A stretch of DNA of 64,000 nucleotides from Enoplosus armatus (Eukaryota > Chordata > Actinopteri > Centrarchiformes > Enoplosidae). The notes under the pieces were generated by a model. That model worked only from the letters and a program-made list of their open reading frames with translations. It was not told the origin of the DNA and did no database searches. Both the position numbers and the translations under genes were made by a program. The stretch is taken from assembly GCF_043641665.1 (NCBI RefSeq), contig NC_092186.1, positions 24,057,001 to 24,121,000 of the forward strand. Direction: 5' to 3'. This document shows, piece after piece, positions 22,000 through 32,766 of this stretch. Positions within the stretch are counted from its first letter, which is position 1. Every line of letters starts with the position of its first letter.

Positions 22000-23160
22000 T
22001 TTAAAGACCCGGTAAAGTGGGATGGTTCGGAACGAGGATGCGGAAGATTTTTCCCACTGGGGCTCATCTAACACCATGTAGCATCTAAAAGTTGAATGGT
22101 TTTGGAGTAACTACGAAAGAGGTCAGTGACTGGAGCCACCATCATGTCATGCTTTAAGACAAATAACAATTGTCGACTGCCGGCTGGAAAGCTAAAATGA
22201 ACTGCAGTCTCTGAAGTCCAGTGTTTTGTTTTGATCCTCCATAATAAGAATAAGCTCCAGTCATAATTCCGACGGCCACTAGAGGGCTTTGTCACTTACA
22301 ACGTACGTCGTTTCGGAGAACTTGCTGTTGTTCTTGTCGGGTCTCCTTTAGAGAGTTGGTTTGCAAGACCTGGGACTTTCATCTGTTTACTGTCATGTTT
22401 CAAAACTTGAGCTTTCTGATGACACTATTGGCAAATAGTTTGGATTCTGAAAGCAGCAGGTTCCGGGTGGGGAGTTGATAAGTAATACCACATTGCCTTT
22501 ATTCAAAACATATCTGTTTGTGGCTAGAAGACAGTAGCATGTTTACTGGCTCCTGGTTTAACTGCCATGTTTAAAATGCCTGTGATAATTAAGGTACTCA
22601 TCAAGTTACCAGAAATCTTGGAACGTGGTGACATTGGTAAACAGGATTAGGTCGAAACCTAGTACATGGCTGGACCGTGCAAGGTCAATGTGCTCCTGAG
22701 GACGTAACTCAGGACTGTTCATTTTGAAACGCGAGTAGTCAGACAATCGGCTGGCATTTCTGTTTTACACAAACCTCCAGGTTGTCCGAACTTATTTGGC
22801 GGAGAAAACAAAGGCAAACAACAAAATGAATACCCAAACTGTCAGTTGTAAACGGACTTCCTGGTTCAACTTTGATCCACCATACTTGCTGTTGTAAGTA
22901 TTTAATGGCGGGATTATTGCCGACATTTCAGGTGCACTCCTGTTTGGTTTTACCTCGAAAGTGCTTTCGATTATCTGGAGAAACTGGTTTGTTTACAGTC
23001 TGTAACGTTTCTTTCCCCTTTGGACTCAGCAGCGATTTTTGACGTGTGCACAGGTCTCAGCAATTACTCTTTGGTGAGTACAATGTCATCATAACCAACA
23101 GAAATAACGGACAAAAGCACACAAATAAGATCCAAGTTCCGGAATTTTCCTTTAAGCGCG
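22000..23160. other. Possible unclassified interspersed repeat
   Basis: Contains CGACGGCCACTAGAGGGC near 22268 and a GGAATTTTCCTTTAAG end near 23139, phrases I associate with fish repeats. It has no coding potential or visible terminal repeats, so classification is open. Confidence 0.2.
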
Positions 23161-25416
23161 ATCGCCGTGTGTGTTAGGAGATTGATTTAATTACGTTTCA
23201 TTATACAGCCTGTTAGGCTGCTCACAGCAGGAAATCATGTAACTCATATTTAACTACTTTTGAAACACAGATATTTGTCTGCATTAATTCCACTTTCTAG
23301 TGTTTCCATCCACCCCTTTACTCCGAGCATCTGACATGTTTTTATTAGTTCAGTGTGGTGTTCATTAGAAAAACATACAGGTAGCGTAACCTCCCCGCCC
23401 TCTCTCCTCTCTGTGGCTGTGGGAGGCAGCAGAGCGAGGTGGGCTGCTTTTTCTTTTTTTTTTTTTTTTTTACAAGAAGAAAATTGTTTTGTGGTGTTTC
23501 ACGGCTGACAGGTTATGGTAATCCGGGAGGAGCACCGGTCTGGAAACTAATGAACTCAGAAAGAGAAAGAGGGAGAGAGATGGGGTGGCAGCATATCACA
23601 GTATTGGGAACGGAAGCTGTTCTTGAATCATTGATGCTTTATTTTACTTGTTCCCACAGATGGAAAGAACTCACATTGTGCTTAATTAAAGTGCATTCAG
23701 CTCTGGGATGATGTGTTACTCTGAGTGATCGCTTGACTGACTAAGAGATCATGTGGGTTTGATGTGAGAAATAATGCCAGGGAACTGATGCACAGTATTA
23801 ACACCTCTTAACCACATGAAACCTAACATTCTCATACTTCCCTTAAATGTCCCCTAAAGCAGCTTTAAAGTTAGATAAACCGTCTTGTCAAGCTCGATCA
23901 TGCATGTATCATGATGCTGTCAAATACTCTTTTTTTTTTTTTTTTTTTTTTTTTATTATTGTTTTGTGCATGATTTTATATGCAAGTCCCCAAAGTTCAT
24001 TCTAAAATATTGGGTATCTTTGGGAAAATGGCGTTTGGATGCCATAAGAGAAAAACTGTAATATTTGTCTGATGGTTTTAACTGCCAGAGGGGTCAATGA
24101 GATGAAAGAAATTGAGATTGTTTAGAAGCTCAGAAAGAGGCAAACTGTTAACTTAATACTGCATTCAGAGAGGAGCAACATGCGTAGTTGACAGAGATAA
24201 TTTAGCTTTGCCAAGAATAATCAGGTCTGAGGAATATAAAAACGAGATGAAACGGAAATCCTCATGAAATGCAAAACACCATATTATCAATCATACACCT
24301 ATTTCTTTTATACAATCAACTGCATACCAAAAAAATTCTACAGAACAGGTCTATTTTACACCAAAGGTATGCGACTAATCCGAGAATTTCAATTTCAACG
24401 TTTATGGTAATAAATATAATAAACTTTAAAGGTAAAATTACCTTTTCTTGTTACAAATGTGACCAAAAAAAGGCTTTATAGTGTTTTTTTCTGTCCTCAC
24501 TATGCATGTGCAAGACAGGATTTTGCCTTTTAAGTTCGGACTGCAGGCATGTGAAACTGTGAAAACTGTGTGTGGATACACAACACAACAAATCCAATGA
24601 TAGGGATTATAAATCACATACCGTAAACGAGAGTTAGACCAAAGGCTTTGTAAAAAAAAAAAAGAAAAAAAAGAAATGTCCCTCGTGCTTGGAAGAACGC
24701 TGAAAGATCAACATTAAGGAAAGAAGTAGATCATTAAAAGCAAAACAAAAGTGAAATACACAACAGCAGCAATTGAACAGTTAATCAGAGCACGGCGACT
24801 AGCTTGGTTAGCAGTAAACTGATCACGGGAAAAACTGTATCGGCAATCACAACCCAGCTATACTGAAAGAGAATGTTCCAACAAGTCAGTGTTTTGTTCG
24901 GTCACAGATCTGACAAAATGGTGGATGTAACAGCGTCAGTTAAACTGTGCCAGGAGTGGTTGTTGCTACTGGCAACAAAATGTTCTGCATGAAAGATGTG
25001 TGACAAATCTGACGTTGTACAATATGAAACGTATTTATGTCATTTAACGGGATGCCGCTTCACCTGTGGGCACAAACCTTAAGACAGTCAGTGGGGTGTC
25101 AGACGTAAGTGATGGGTTACGGCGTGCTCTTCCAGACGGGGGGAGAAGTCAAGAGGCCACCAAAGGCTTTAGGAGCTCCTACAGCCGTGTGACAGATGAG
25201 GATGTGATTGTTTAAAAAAAAAAAACTGATGTGTTGTTGCTGTTGTGATTTCTTTCTAGTGTAGACATGTAATGAGCTGCCACCCCACCCCCGCACCCCT
25301 CCTCCACCCCTCCTCCCTCCTCCCTCCATCAGAGAAAACATATTTCCATTTTAAGGCCTTAAACATGATCAAAGGATCGGCTTAATATAATCAGTTCAAA
25401 ACCCATTTATTACTGT
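23161..25416. other. Unannotated intergenic sequence with poly-T runs
   Basis: Poly-T runs at about 23455-23471 and 23931-23954; A-rich at 24650-24675. AT-rich at 24240-24480. No gene, RNA or clear transposon seen. Confidence 0.5.
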
Positions 25417-25617
25417 CTCCCTCTATCCCCCCCCCCCCCCCCCCCACCGCTCCCCTCTCCCTCCTCCTGCCTTTTCATTCACCCTCCTTCCTTTCCTCAC
25501 CCTCCATCCTTTCTTCACCTCTTTCTCCCTCCCTCTGTGTCTTTTATTTTCTCCTCTCTCCTCATCTGTCCATCCCGGCCTCTCTACCCTACCTCCCCCA
25601 CTACCTCTCCATTTCAT
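25417..25617. repeat. Polypyrimidine tract of about 200 bp
   Basis: Nearly uninterrupted C/T sequence including about 18 consecutive C at 25428-25445, ending at the GT tract of 25624. The minus-strand frame over it encodes only Gly/Arg/Lys/Glu-rich peptide and is not a gene. Confidence 0.9.
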
Positions 25618-25623
25618 CAGCCT

Positions 25624-25867
25624 GTGTGTGTGTGTGTGTGTGTGTGTTCAGTGTGTGTGTGCCCTCAGCTCTATCTAGCCTGAAACAGGTGCTATATAAT
25701 AGTAAATTAATTAGACGGAGAAGATGCGCCTTGTTCACCGCAAAGCCCCTTGTGGCCTGCCAGGGTCTCACACACACACACACACCAACACACACACACG
25801 GTAGAGCACACAGCCACCGGGAAAAAAGCCATCTGGGCAAGGCAAGATCCCATGGGAGGGTGTGTAA

Positions 25868-25913
<46 letters not shown>

Positions 25914-26033
25914 GAGAGGGAGATTTTGAGTGATTGGCCGTGAAGTTGACTGCAGTGATGGTTTTACATGACAATTAACCCTATTAGCCCCGTGCTCAGT
26001 GAAAGTATGTGTGTGTGTGTGTGTGTGTGTGTG
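25624..26033. repeat. Four microsatellites around unique islands
   Basis: GT 25624-25661, CA 25769-25799, GT 25873-25911, GT 26008-26033. The unique blocks between them are about 107, 73 and 96 bp. Confidence 0.95.
25665..25766. promoter_or_regulatory. Conserved-looking island between microsatellites
   Basis: GTAAATTAATTAGACGG near 25701 (homeodomain) and GCCTTGTTCACCGC near 25727, with no simple sequence despite tight flanking by GT and CA tracts. A similar island at 25918-26000 has ACATGACAATTAACCC. Confidence 0.3.
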
Positions 26034-27002
26034 CATGAGTGGCTGTGTCTTTGTATTGGACTGATATATAGAAGAAGCCTCGTGCAGCCAGACTACATCT
26101 CACAAGTTCCATTTTTGCTTTTACGATATTATAATATAATAATAATAATAATATATTAAAGATATGAATCTGAATGGAATCGTTTTGACAAATGAGTGAA
26201 TGTTTGAATATGAAAAGGAAGCGTTGCAGACATTAAATGAAGCTTGATTTGGAAACTGCACAGGCAAACTTGTCCATCAAAGCACGTAGCTCCATCCTTC
26301 ATGGAAGACAGCAGCTCTTGTCAGTCACAATGGATTCCAGTGGCGGCCCCGGGGCCCGTCCCGCCAAACTTGCAACATGCGAGCTGCGATTTGCGCCACA
26401 GGATTGTTTCTTCTCTGCTGACTTTGCACGTTTCACGTGTCGAAACGAACGCCAGACTTGCAATAGCCCTCCAGTCCTTTGTGAAACATGACGTCGCCAC
26501 TACTTGCTCACAAATCACTTTTCGTAAAAACTTGTGTTCCACTTCCCCATTGTTGATCAGTACGTACAGTACATGTCCCAACATTCATAGCTTTGCAAAT
26601 AAATTGCGAAATACGCTACGTCCTAGGAGAAATTCGGATTGTTTGGAAGATACTGGACAAACAGTTCAACAGTGAAGGGACTCTGGATCATCGTTTGAAT
26701 AAATAGTAACTGCTGTGAATCCGAGCTGACGCCGTCCTCTGCTGAAGTGTTCAATGTGGGATGGATCGATTTTTCAAAGACCAATGACAGGTCAACGAGG
26801 GGTGTGATTGTCCAATCTGGAGCGCGAAAGCTTCATGTTGATATATGAGTGAAGGAGAGACCCGTCAATCATCCGCTGTTCAGCCTACTTGTCAGGTTAA
26901 TTCATCAAACCACATTGAGAGAGGAGAAGAGAAGATTGTGGGTGGCTTCGTCAGTGTAAAAGGTTTTACCACCTCAATATCAGTCCAGGTCATTTTTACT
27001 GC
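26034..27002. other. Unannotated intergenic sequence
   Basis: (ATA)n at 26125-26155. A 143-codon frame at 26244-26675 has no recognisable domain. No gene supported. Confidence 0.45.
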
Positions 27003-27033
<31 letters not shown>

Positions 27034-27050
27034 ACACACTCACACTCACA
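27003..27050. repeat. (CA)n microsatellite
   Basis: CA tract, degenerate after 27031. Confidence 0.9.
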
Positions 27051-27162
27051 GCCCATAGCATGGCTACCTGTTAGAAAGCGTGAGAGATTTGGGCATGTGC
27101 AAAGCTTCACTGGGCTACACCAGATATAGAGGAACGCTAAACTAACAAAACTGAGTCAATAA

Positions 27163-27165
27163 GCG

Positions 27166-27211
<46 letters not shown>
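27163..27211. repeat. (CG)n(CA)n compound repeat
   Basis: About six CG units run directly into about 18 CA units. Uninterrupted alternating purine-pyrimidine, the classic Z-DNA-prone composition. Confidence 0.95.
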
Positions 27212-27214
<3 letters not shown>

Positions 27215-28422
27215 TGCATGCAGAACAGCCCTGCCCTGCTCTGACAGCTCAGACTGAAATCAGCAGAGACGGAGACAGACAGACAGAGATGTGAGAGACA
27301 AAGCAGAGAAAGTGACAGTTGAGTGTTTGATTGACAGGATTGACTTTGGGTTGTAATTACTGGAGGGGAGGGGGGGGGGGGGTGTTGGGGATGAGGGAAT
27401 ATGGGAACACAATAGAGAGTTGAGGGAGGAGGGGGAGGAATCTGGGGTTTAACCGATATGATATGTAAAGGGCGATGCCAACTGTTTGGGGTTGAAATTG
27501 GCAAAATGATAATTTAATGCTTCCCCTATATATTTTTTTTTTTTACTTTTATTGGATGAACCCAACTTGAATGTCTCATGAGAAACATTTTCCTTCCTAT
27601 TGCCAACAGTTGAAAATATGGGCTGTTGACTGTATGACTCTTATGATCAGTCCAACAATATATCTTATCTTATCATTAATAAATAAAGTGCAACTTCCTC
27701 ACTGGAGTCATGAACTTAGCTGTAAAAGTGGCCAAATTCTCCTTTACTCACCTTTTCTGTGGATTTTTTTTTTTTTTAACCCTTTCTCTTCTTCTGTAAA
27801 ATAAAAAGAAATCCCTTCCTGGTTTTTCTCTGGAAGAAGCTGCCACACACCAAAGCCTTGTGTAAAAGTCATTCACTATTCACTTTATAGTCCACCATAT
27901 AGTGGGTTCATCATTTTGTGGTGTTGTTTGATAGGGAGAATTGTTATACCCTATTGGAGGCTTAAATGATCACACAAGGCAACATACATGAAAAGTAGTG
28001 TCTGCTAACTACCATCACGCACACAAACAAAAATGGGGCAGATTTAGACGCTAAATGTACCTTATTCTGAAAGGAAGGAAGGACCTGTGTAGTGTTTTAG
28101 CTGTTTGTTTTAATTGTTTTTTTTTTCATTTTGCCCTCCGACATACAGCGTGTAGTCCTATCCATTGAATTTTCCATACGCAGTCCAGCCTGGGAAATAT
28201 GAGTTTTGGATTGTTGGAAACATTCCTGTGAAGTTTGAGCACCACTGAGCCGTGAGGTCACAAGGTCACCACGGACGAGAGTGTTTCATAGAGATGTGAG
28301 ATTATTGCTGTCAGGTTTCTAGTGCCACTGTTGCCACCCGAACACAATGCAACAGCTAACAGCTTGCTAAGGGGATTAGCTGTGCATTTCATTTTTTTTC
28401 CCCCAAACACACACTCACTCAT

Positions 28423-28425
<3 letters not shown>
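27212..28425. other. Unannotated intergenic sequence
   Basis: Poly-G run at 27370-27382 in a purine-rich stretch; poly-T at 27532-27543 and 27766-27777. TATCTTATCTTATCATTAAT near 27660 may be a LINE tail. No gene. Confidence 0.45.

Positions 28426-28487
<62 letters not shown>
28426..28487. repeat. (CA)n microsatellite
   Basis: Pure CA tract of about 31 units, the longest uninterrupted one in the window. Confidence 0.97.
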
Positions 28488-28488
<1 letters not shown>

Positions 28489-28549
28489 CTCCCTGGCAGA
28501 GTCTCAGAGCCTCGTCCATGTGTCACACAGATTTAGAGATTAATCAAAC

Positions 28550-28744
28550 AGAAAAGCGACAGAGGGAGAGAGGGAGAAGAAAGGAGGGAGGGAGCGGGGC
28601 CAAGTGCGAGGCCCCCGGCCAGGCAGTTTGAGGGGCCCCGAGAGGACCCCGACATTGGCTCTCTGGGGCCCTCGAGGAGCCTGCTGGATCACACACACTC
28701 GACAAATATTGGGATTGGAGCTCCAGTGAGGCAAAGGCAGAGCA

Positions 28745-28777
<33 letters not shown>

Positions 28778-29115
28778 CCCCTGAAGCAGATGGTCGGGGA
28801 TGTTCGTTTAAGACAGACGATTGATTTTAGGAAACAGATATCCAGCCTCGTTAAGCAGAAAGCACCTCTGGGACCTGGTGAGGGAAGGAGGGAGGGAAAG
28901 AAGGGAGGGAGGGGTGGATGGAGTGACAGAGTGTGCTTGTCTAACCTCTGCCACTGCCAACTGTAGAGAGATGGAGGGAGAGAGAGGAAATGAGGAAAAA
29001 ACGAGCGCATGAGAGGAGGAGAGGAAAAGTGCACCTCTTGAACTTCATTACTGCTGTCGGAAAGAGAGGGAGGAGAAAAGAGGAGAAGAGAGCTGGGGGG
29101 GGGGGGGGGGGGGGT
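28550..29115. repeat. Purine-rich region with GT tract and poly-G
   Basis: Purine-rich stretches at 28555-28600, 28878-28925 and 28966-29115, a GT tract at 28746-28774, and about 18 consecutive G at 29097-29114. Frames here are simple-sequence artefacts. 28600-28735 is GC-rich and unique. Confidence 0.85.
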
Positions 29116-29281
29116 AGGATAATGGGGTTAATGCCAGCAGACAAGCTGCAGTGGTGTTGGGGTTAATAACACATACACACACACACTCAATCTCTCTGGG
29201 GAGGGAAGTAGGTGGGAAGCCTGTATTTGATCTGCGAGTAATACATTAAATGTGTATGAGCACACACTTGTGTAGTCTGTG

Positions 29282-29331
29282 AGTGTGTGTGTGTGTGTGT
29301 GCGCGTGTGTCTCTGTGTGTGTGTGTGTGTT
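29282..29331. repeat. (GT)n compound microsatellite
   Basis: GT tract interrupted by CGCG and CTCT. Confidence 0.95.
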
Positions 29332-29384
29332 TACAGGCCTGGTTTGAGGCTCTGCTCAGTGTTTTCTTACATAGGTAAATCACC

Positions 29385-29485
29385 AAGCAGATGGAAATCA
29401 GAAATCATTTAATGCACTTTACCGAAATGTGGTTCAGGCTAATCCAATTAACGTTGACATAACATCATTATCAAAATGACCCCCC
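29385..29485. promoter_or_regulatory. Conserved-looking non-coding block
   Basis: AATCATTTAATGCACTTTAC and GGCTAATCCAATTAACG: homeodomain and OTX-like cores packed in 100 bp right after the microsatellite. Function inferred. Confidence 0.3.
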
Positions 29486-31249
29486 CTGTTGCCATTTGAA
29501 CACCTAACATAATAAACTCTGTCACTTCTTTTATAAGGATGATCTCTTAAAATGGTCTTTCTTTTAAGACCAACAACCTCAAGCTCGCTGGTCCCCACTG
29601 AAGACGTAAATCTTTAAAAAGGCTACGGCATTTTCTAAAACAGCTGGGCACTGTAGTTTTTACGCAAGTGTCACTCAAACACAAGGAAATAGTGAATTTG
29701 TCAGGTGGGGGGTTTTTTTTATGGCAGCTGGATGGCATAAGTAGGATTAAATCAAAATAAATCACAGCACCCATGTTCATGCTAATGGTACAGGAACAGG
29801 TCACCCAATGACACCCAGTGTAGCTCACTGATGTGTTTTGAATCGTTTTTGGACAACAATAGAGCTTTATGGCACAGAGGAACAAGCCATATCAGGCTTT
29901 GGATACGCAGGCTATACCTAGTAGGTTCGATTCATTGTCGGTTTTTTTTCTTTTATTTAAGAAAAGCAAAGAATTTCGCCAGCCTCGTGATTTAAATAAA
30001 TACAAATGATTTGAATTTTACATTAACAAAATATAATGAAACAAAAAAAGCGACACAATTTGACAGTTAAAACAAGTGAAAGAACACATTTTTGAGAGAG
30101 AGAGAGAGAGAGAGAGAAATTATGACATAAAAGTCAACCTTGAGACAGTCGTGTGTGTCAGCAAAGGCAGTGATGGGCTGCCCAGCAAGGAATGAAGAGA
30201 ATGGGAGGCAGAAGAGAGGGACGAGTCAGAAATCTCAGGCCTCTCGGGGCGGATGGATTGGTGCAAAAAAAAAAAAAAAAAAAAAAAAAAATGAGAGAAA
30301 CGCAGAGAAATAAAACACTATGGATAAGATAAGACAAGACAAGAAAGGAGATGGATTTGAGAGCACTTATCGTCTAATGCTTGATGATGAAGGCAATAAG
30401 ATGGAGGGATGAGGAGAGAGCAAGCCACTTGTGTACTCGCTGTTTCTGCTACAAGGAATCACTGAGAAAGTCCCACAAATGGCGATAGGCTTTGAACGCA
30501 GTATCAAACTTTTGTTAGTATGGTTGTTAAGTGGCGGCTACACAAAAGCACTCGGGCCTCTATGTGGCGTTAATATAGCCTACATACTGGAACAAACCAC
30601 ATCCAATAGTTTGTTTACTTGGCATTCGGACTGACACTTCACTTTCTTGTAACAGCGGCTTGCCTGTCAGCCAAGCAAATAATATGTTAAACTGGTTCAA
30701 TGTTTTTGGACCAGTGTAAGTCCACTGGTAGCATAAGGTCCCTTTTAGAAAGTAGTCAATCTAAAGTACCGCATCCGTTCGTATTAAATTTGCATCAATC
30801 ATGTAAAAGTGATGGGTTTCGTTAGAATATTCTGCTGTCCCCCACAACAAGTTATAGTTTGTACTGTTGCACAGTTGTACTGTTTGACTTCATGTTTTAG
30901 TGTAACAGTGATGCTCCTTAAACTACCAAAAAAAAAAAGAAGATTTTTTTATCTCCACAGTGAGAATAGTACTACATGTATATTCATTTCTGTATTCGTG
31001 CCTGGCAGCCGAGGCCGTGCCTTAACCTTTAGGCTGAGCGGCGATATTAGCAGGATAGCAGATGACACTGTTCTCCACACTCTCCTCTAAAGGTCTCCCT
31101 CCTCTCGTCTGGTATTACACATTATTCCAGATTTCCTTCTCTGTGCTAATCAGGGATGTGACATTGCTTGTGGAGGTGCGCAGCAAAGAGAAGATTGCTG
31201 GGGTTTTTTTTGGGGGGGGGTTTTTCCTTCATGCATGCAAAGGTGCAGA
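29486..31249. other. Unannotated intergenic sequence
   Basis: AT-rich 29930-30060, (GA)n 30093-30118, poly-A 30266-30291 followed by (GATAA/GACAA)n, G run 31211-31220. No gene or RNA recognised. Confidence 0.45.
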
Positions 31250-31650
31250 AATCAAGCCTCTCTTCCTCCCTCCATCCCTTTAATTGGCTAAAATAATAGG
31301 CTTTCATCAATACTGCCTTAAAAAACGCTCGGCACCGCCGCTATTTCTCTCCCCGTCTCTATTTTTCCCCGCTCGCCGCCTCCCCCTTTCTCCCTTTTTC
31401 TTGTCTTCTTTATTCAATCAAATCGTGGTCAGTGCGGCTCTCCACTGAGGCCACACTGCAGCCAAGTCTTTGTGTTTCAGCATTAAGAAATTAGGATGGA
31501 GACTCCACCACAGAGAGGACGAGAGGAGAGGTCTCATTAGTCTACCGATCACAAAGAGGAAGATTATCAGTCTGCACACAACAGTTAGAGATTTAAATGA
31601 CATTAAAGGACATTAAATGGAGCGGCTGTCATTTTGATATGATACCTCCA
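31250..31650. promoter_or_regulatory. Candidate enhancer block
   Basis: About 400 bp of unique sequence. CTTTAATTGGCTAAAATAAT near 31277; TTATTCAATCAAATCG near 31409; GTCTCATTAGTC near 31532; GATCACAAAGAGG near 31547; GATTTAAATGACATTAAAGG near 31590 followed by a second ACATTAAATGG. Motif spacing and lack of simple repeats resemble vertebrate developmental enhancers; conservation not tested. Confidence 0.35.
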
Positions 31651-31941
31651 TCTGAGAAAAAAAAAAAGACAAAATCCAGCGAGGAGCTTTTACCTTTTCA
31701 ATATCACACTGCTGCTATGTGATACCGACATCACAGAGGTAATTTACAGCCACACAAAAGCTAACTGTTGTCATTATTTAAATTACAAGAAAAAAAAGTG
31801 TCCTTTTAGTATTTTTCTAGAGTCTCTCTAGAGTATCAGTGTAGAGAAAATATAGTTAACCAAAATAGCTGACTATACTCTAAGCTAAATAATAATAATT
31901 AGTCATAACATGATTAAGAATATACATCATTACATTTTATT

Positions 31942-31946
31942 CCCCC

Positions 31947-31977
<31 letters not shown>

Positions 31978-31984
31978 ACAACAC
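31942..31984. repeat. Poly-C run joined to (CA)n
   Basis: About 22 C residues followed directly by about 10 CA units. Confidence 0.95.
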
Positions 31985-32082
31985 AAATTGTTTGATCAAA
32001 CCGGATGTTTTTATACTCACAAGAAAATGAGGATTCCTGTCTCTCAGATAGCAGGCGGCCTTTGAAGATAACTGAAAAATCA

Positions 32083-32102
32083 GTGTGTGTGTGTGTGTGT
32101 GT
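32083..32102. repeat. (GT)n microsatellite
   Basis: Short GT tract of about 10 units. Confidence 0.9.
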
Positions 32103-32179
32103 TGGAGTATAAGAGAGAGAGAGAAGAAATAATAGGTGTTTGCCTGTGTTTGTTTTTCTCTCTGTGCGTTCCCTTGCAT

Positions 32180-32430
32180 TCTCTGTATGCACCAAACACA
32201 AATTCACATCACGACATTCAGCCACTCTGAAAGCCAACACGGTGCTCCTCGCCATCCACATGTAATTTCTAATGAATACATTTTTCTTTTCTCTCTCTCT
32301 GTCTCTGCCTGTTTTAGGCCACAATCATTTGTCATTTCAGGAGCCCTTTTCATACATTTGCTGTGGAGAAACGCTCCATTATCCGAGCTGACTATCTTTT
32401 CTCCTGTCTGGAGTGTCTGCGCGAAACAGA
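32180..32430. promoter_or_regulatory. Conserved-looking non-coding block
   Basis: ATGTAATTTCTAATGAATAC near 32260 and CCACAATCATTTGTCATTTC near 32319; bounded by GT and CA tracts. A 167-codon plus-strand frame crosses it without domains. Confidence 0.3.
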
Positions 32431-32443
32431 CCAGCAGGGGATT

Positions 32444-32463
32444 CACACACACACACACACACA
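32444..32463. repeat. (CA)n microsatellite
   Basis: CA tract of about 10 units. Confidence 0.9.
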
Positions 32464-32519
32464 AAAACACATTACAGTCAACCGACACACACATATCTTC
32501 AGTTGAAAGCGAGAGCGAC

Positions 32520-32735
32520 AGATTTAAGGACGGCTGCTCTGAAGCCAAAGTGACAGAAACGCTTTTTCACATCAGCCAAATAATATTATTTTATGTGAGC
32601 AGCGAGGTGCTGATGTTGATTTATTGCACGAGCCGATAAGAACCTGTGTTAATTCCCTATAAAACTGTGCATTGTGGGACAAATGAGGGCGGTATAATGG
32701 AGTGTGATTAATCACATTACTGAGACACGGCGTGG
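32520..32735. promoter_or_regulatory. Candidate enhancer block
   Basis: CAGCCAAATAATATTATTTT near 32573, GTGTTAATTCCC near 32646, and GTGTGATTAATCACATTAC near 32702 containing the near-palindrome GTGATTAATCAC. Unique sequence between two CA tracts. Function inferred. Confidence 0.35.
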
Positions 32736-32742
32736 TGACACA

Positions 32743-32766
32743 GACACACACACACACACACACACA
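32743..32766. repeat. (CA)n microsatellite
   Basis: CA tract of about 12 units. Confidence 0.9.

Noticed and set aside
25423..25617. 64-codon Gly/Arg/Lys-rich minus-strand frame
   Set aside because: It is the complement of a polypyrimidine tract with no codon structure.
26244..26675. 143-codon plus-strand frame
   Set aside because: No recognisable domain, overlapping frames on both strands are equally long, and no splice or promoter evidence.
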